Shown here piece by piece: positions 31,086 through 32,664 of a stretch of 32,664 bases of DNA; the stretch's first letter is position 1, and each line of letters opens with the position of its first letter. The DNA is from Akkermansia muciniphila. GTDB taxonomy: Bacteria; Verrucomicrobiota; Verrucomicrobiia; Limisphaerales; UBA9464. The stretch spans positions 1 to 32,664 of the forward strand of contig CAMCYJ010000037.1 of assembly GCA_945883815.1 (NCBI GenBank). Direction: 5' to 3'. A program made the position numbers and the translations under genes. Under the pieces are notes generated by a model. It saw only the letters and a program-made list of their open reading frames with translations, was not told the origin of the DNA and did not search any database.

Positions 31086-32664
31086 TCATTGCCGCGACCG
31101 TTCGAATCGGGGCTTGCCACCGACGTAGGTCGATTCCACCCGGATGTCAGCAATCCGCAGGGCCTCGGATTTCCGAGGATCCCCCGACAGCACCACAAAA
31201 TCCGCCACCCTTCCCTCGGCGATGGTGCCCTTGACCGCCTCCATCCGTTCGGCAAACGCGGAGCCCCAGGTGTATTCGCGGATCGCTGTCTCGACCGGAA
31301 TCCGCTGGGACCCGCCGTACACCCGTCCCGCCGCACTGGCGCGCGTCACGAGGCTTTGGATCCTCCTCATCGGCTTGCACGCGCTCACCGGCCAGTCCGA
31401 ATTGCCGGACACCACGATGCCCAGGTCCTCCGCGCTGCGGTTCGGGTGCATGAACTCCCATCGTCGAGGTCCGTATTCCTCCATCTTGTCACCATGCTCG
31501 AAGATGTACGAATGGAGGGCGAGCACCACGCCAAGATCCTTCGCGCGTCGCAGCAATGGCTCGGGACAGACGCTGGCATGCTCGATCCGGAACCGAGCAT
31601 CGGCCTTAGGGAGCTTGTGCAACGCGCGCTCGAAGGCGTCCAGCACCATGGCAATCTCCCGATCCCCATTGGCATGGATCGCCGGTTGGAGTCCCGATCG
31701 GTGAACCCGCAGCACCAAGGCATCCAGTTCCTCCTGGGTCCGGGCGGGCGGGATGCCGAAATCGTCGCGACGCCCGGTGACGGGGTTCACACGATCGTAG
31801 GGCTCCGACACCCAACACGTGCGGCCGGACAACGAATTGCCGTGGACGATCTTGATGCCTCCGAGGCGCACCCACTCGTCACCGAATCCGGACTCCATGC
31901 CGGCCGCCTCGACGATGTCGAGGTATGCGGACTGCATCAGCACACCCACCCGGCATCCTCGGCCGCGCCTTGCAAGTTCCTGATAGGCCCGCAGGGCCTT
32001 CGGGGTGCCTGCGGCATCCTGGATACTAGTGATACCCTCCGAGAGGAACCGATCGAAACATCGGTCGTAACCCTCCACAAGCTCCTCCCAAGAAGGGTCC
32101 GACACCTTCGGTCCTGCCGCCTCCACCAGTCGGAGTGCGGGGGGCTCCCGGAGCACACCATCTGGCTCGCCTTCCCGGTTTCGCCCGAACGCCCCGCCCT
32201 TCGGATCCGGTGTCGAACGGGTTATGCGTGCGGCATTGAGCACGACGCTGTTCACGGCCCAGACGTGACCGCTGGAGTGGCGGAGCAGGATGGGATGGTT
32301 GGTCGACACCTGGTCGAGGAGTTCCCTGGTGGGATGTCCGTCCAGACGGGTGTCCTGGTAGTTGAACCCGCGCACCCAGAGTCCGGGAGGCGTGGCCGCA
32401 GCCTTGGATTTGAGGACCGCAAGGAGACGATTCCGGTCCGGCACCCGTTCCGGATCCAGGTCGACTTCACCATGGATGGAATCCTCCGGAAACTCGGGTC
32501 GGGGATGCAGATGGGAGTCGTTGAAACCGGGCAACACAGTCCGACCGTGGAGGTCGATCACGCGAGTACCGGGTCCGCGGGTCTTCAGCACCTCGGCGTC
32601 CGAGCCAACCAGAACGAATCGTCCCCGGTGAACACTAAAGGCGGTGGCCGTCGGGCGCGCCGGG
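31086..32664 (-). CDS. Amidohydrolase 3 family protein (YtcJ-like), 5' end outside the window
   Basis: 526 residues are visible and the frame runs on through the right edge; internal codons before the GTG at 32591 (TATAFSVHRGRFVLVGSDAEV) are typical of the N-terminal composite domain, so the true start is outside. Metal-site motifs of the family are present: SHLHP in LPGFNDSHLHP, HANGD, RIEHASV and SGNSDWPVS (the catalytic Asp region). The C-terminus returns to the small beta-sandwich (GRVADFVVLSGDPRK, YVGGKPRFER). These zinc-dependent hydrolases act on amide, ester or formamide bonds of unknown small molecules. No signal peptide can be assessed. It is probably in a separate unit from the remnant 280 bp downstream. 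Confidence 0.9.
   Translation of the reverse strand, partial: PARPTATAFSVHRGRFVLVGSDAEVLKTRGPGTRVIDLHGRTVLPGFNDSHLHPRPEFPEDSIHGEVDLDPERVPDRNRLLAVLKSKAAATPPGLWVRGFNYQDTRLDGHPTRELLDQVSTNHPILLRHSSGHVWAVNSVVLNAARITRSTPDPKGGAFGRNREGEPDGVLREPPALRLVEAAGPKVSDPSWEELVEGYDRCFDRFLSEGITSIQDAAGTPKALRAYQELARRGRGCRVGVLMQSAYLDIVEAAGMESGFGDEWVRLGGIKIVHGNSLSGRTCWVSEPYDRVNPVTGRRDDFGIPPARTQEELDALVLRVHRSGLQPAIHANGDREIAMVLDAFERALHKLPKADARFRIEHASVCPEPLLRRAKDLGVVLALHSYIFEHGDKMEEYGPRRWEFMHPNRSAEDLGIVVSGNSDWPVSACKPMRRIQSLVTRASAAGRVYGGSQRIPVETAIREYTWGSAFAERMEAVKGTIAEGRVADFVVLSGDPRKSEALRIADIRVESTYVGGKPRFERSRQ

Noticed and set aside
1-32664. CRISPR array, prophage or integrase-bearing island
   Set aside because: No regularly spaced 25-40-bp repeats, cas genes, phage structural genes or integrase were seen. 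The only short repeat family is GGGACAGGCT, which has irregular spacing and no spacers of constant length. The tRNA-Gly shows no adjacent integrase or duplicated 3' end.

Overview
The window looks like a chromosome segment of a GC-rich bacterium of the PVC group, most likely Verrucomicrobiota (Limisphaerales/Pedosphaera-like). The signs are a prepilin with the leader core [18 protein letters not shown], a very large secreted sulfatase fused to other domains, a ThuA-DUF1080 protein, a redoxin/cytochrome c/copper-monooxygenase/EF-hand fusion, PQQ-like propeller proteins and an ASPIC/UnbV remnant. Shine-Dalgarno sites are weak or absent at most starts. The phylum call is from recalled family distribution, not from a search.

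Layout. 1-521: 3' end of a REP-associated (Y1) tyrosine transposase. 787-2862: secreted alpha/beta hydrolase. 2887-5628 (minus): alaS. 5865-6736: a stand-alone receiver protein and a small lipoprotein, coupled by a GTGA overlap. 6972-11648: a 1558-residue sulfatase / LamG / SGNH (sialate O-acetylesterase-like) fusion. 11727-13253 (minus): UbiD-family decarboxylase. 13333-15396 (minus): redoxin-cytochrome c-PHM-like-EF-hand protein. 15639-15715: tRNA-Gly(GCC) followed by an intrinsic terminator. 15841-16527: multi-span membrane protein. 16589-27723 (minus): nine genes with almost every junction overlapping. 27887-29251 (minus): ThuA-DUF1080. 29526-30359 (minus): prepilin-like protein. 30438-30803 (minus): ASPIC/UnbV remnant. 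31086 to the right edge (minus): amidohydrolase, 5' end outside the window.

The most system-like object is the 11.1-kb minus-strand operon at 16589-27723. In transcription order it encodes a tandem-duplicated ModA-like oxyanion-binding protein, a ModB-like permease, a short ModC-like ATPase, a MoeB/ThiF/HesA-like protein that has lost most known ATP-site residues, an uncharacterised lipoprotein-like protein, an FtsX/MacB-like permease, a LolD-like ATPase and two exported PQQ-like propeller proteins. The second propeller protein also carries a LamG domain, a methyltransferase-like Rossmann segment and a C-terminal Cys/His cluster. I infer a dedicated import, processing and envelope-delivery system for an oxyanion, metal or cofactor. 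No known molybdoenzyme is present and the substrate is unknown.

The second striking signal is a DNA motif, GGGACAGGCT (always preceded by a purine), found by eye in 16 exact copies between 835 and 21855, where about 0.06 would be expected by chance in the whole window. Fourteen copies lie inside genes and between them use all six reading frames; two are intergenic. Four form a tandem cluster in the sulfatase gene. No exact copy was seen in alaS, in ubiD, or from 21856 to the right edge. It behaves like a dispersed DNA-level element, possibly connected with the transposase family at the left edge.
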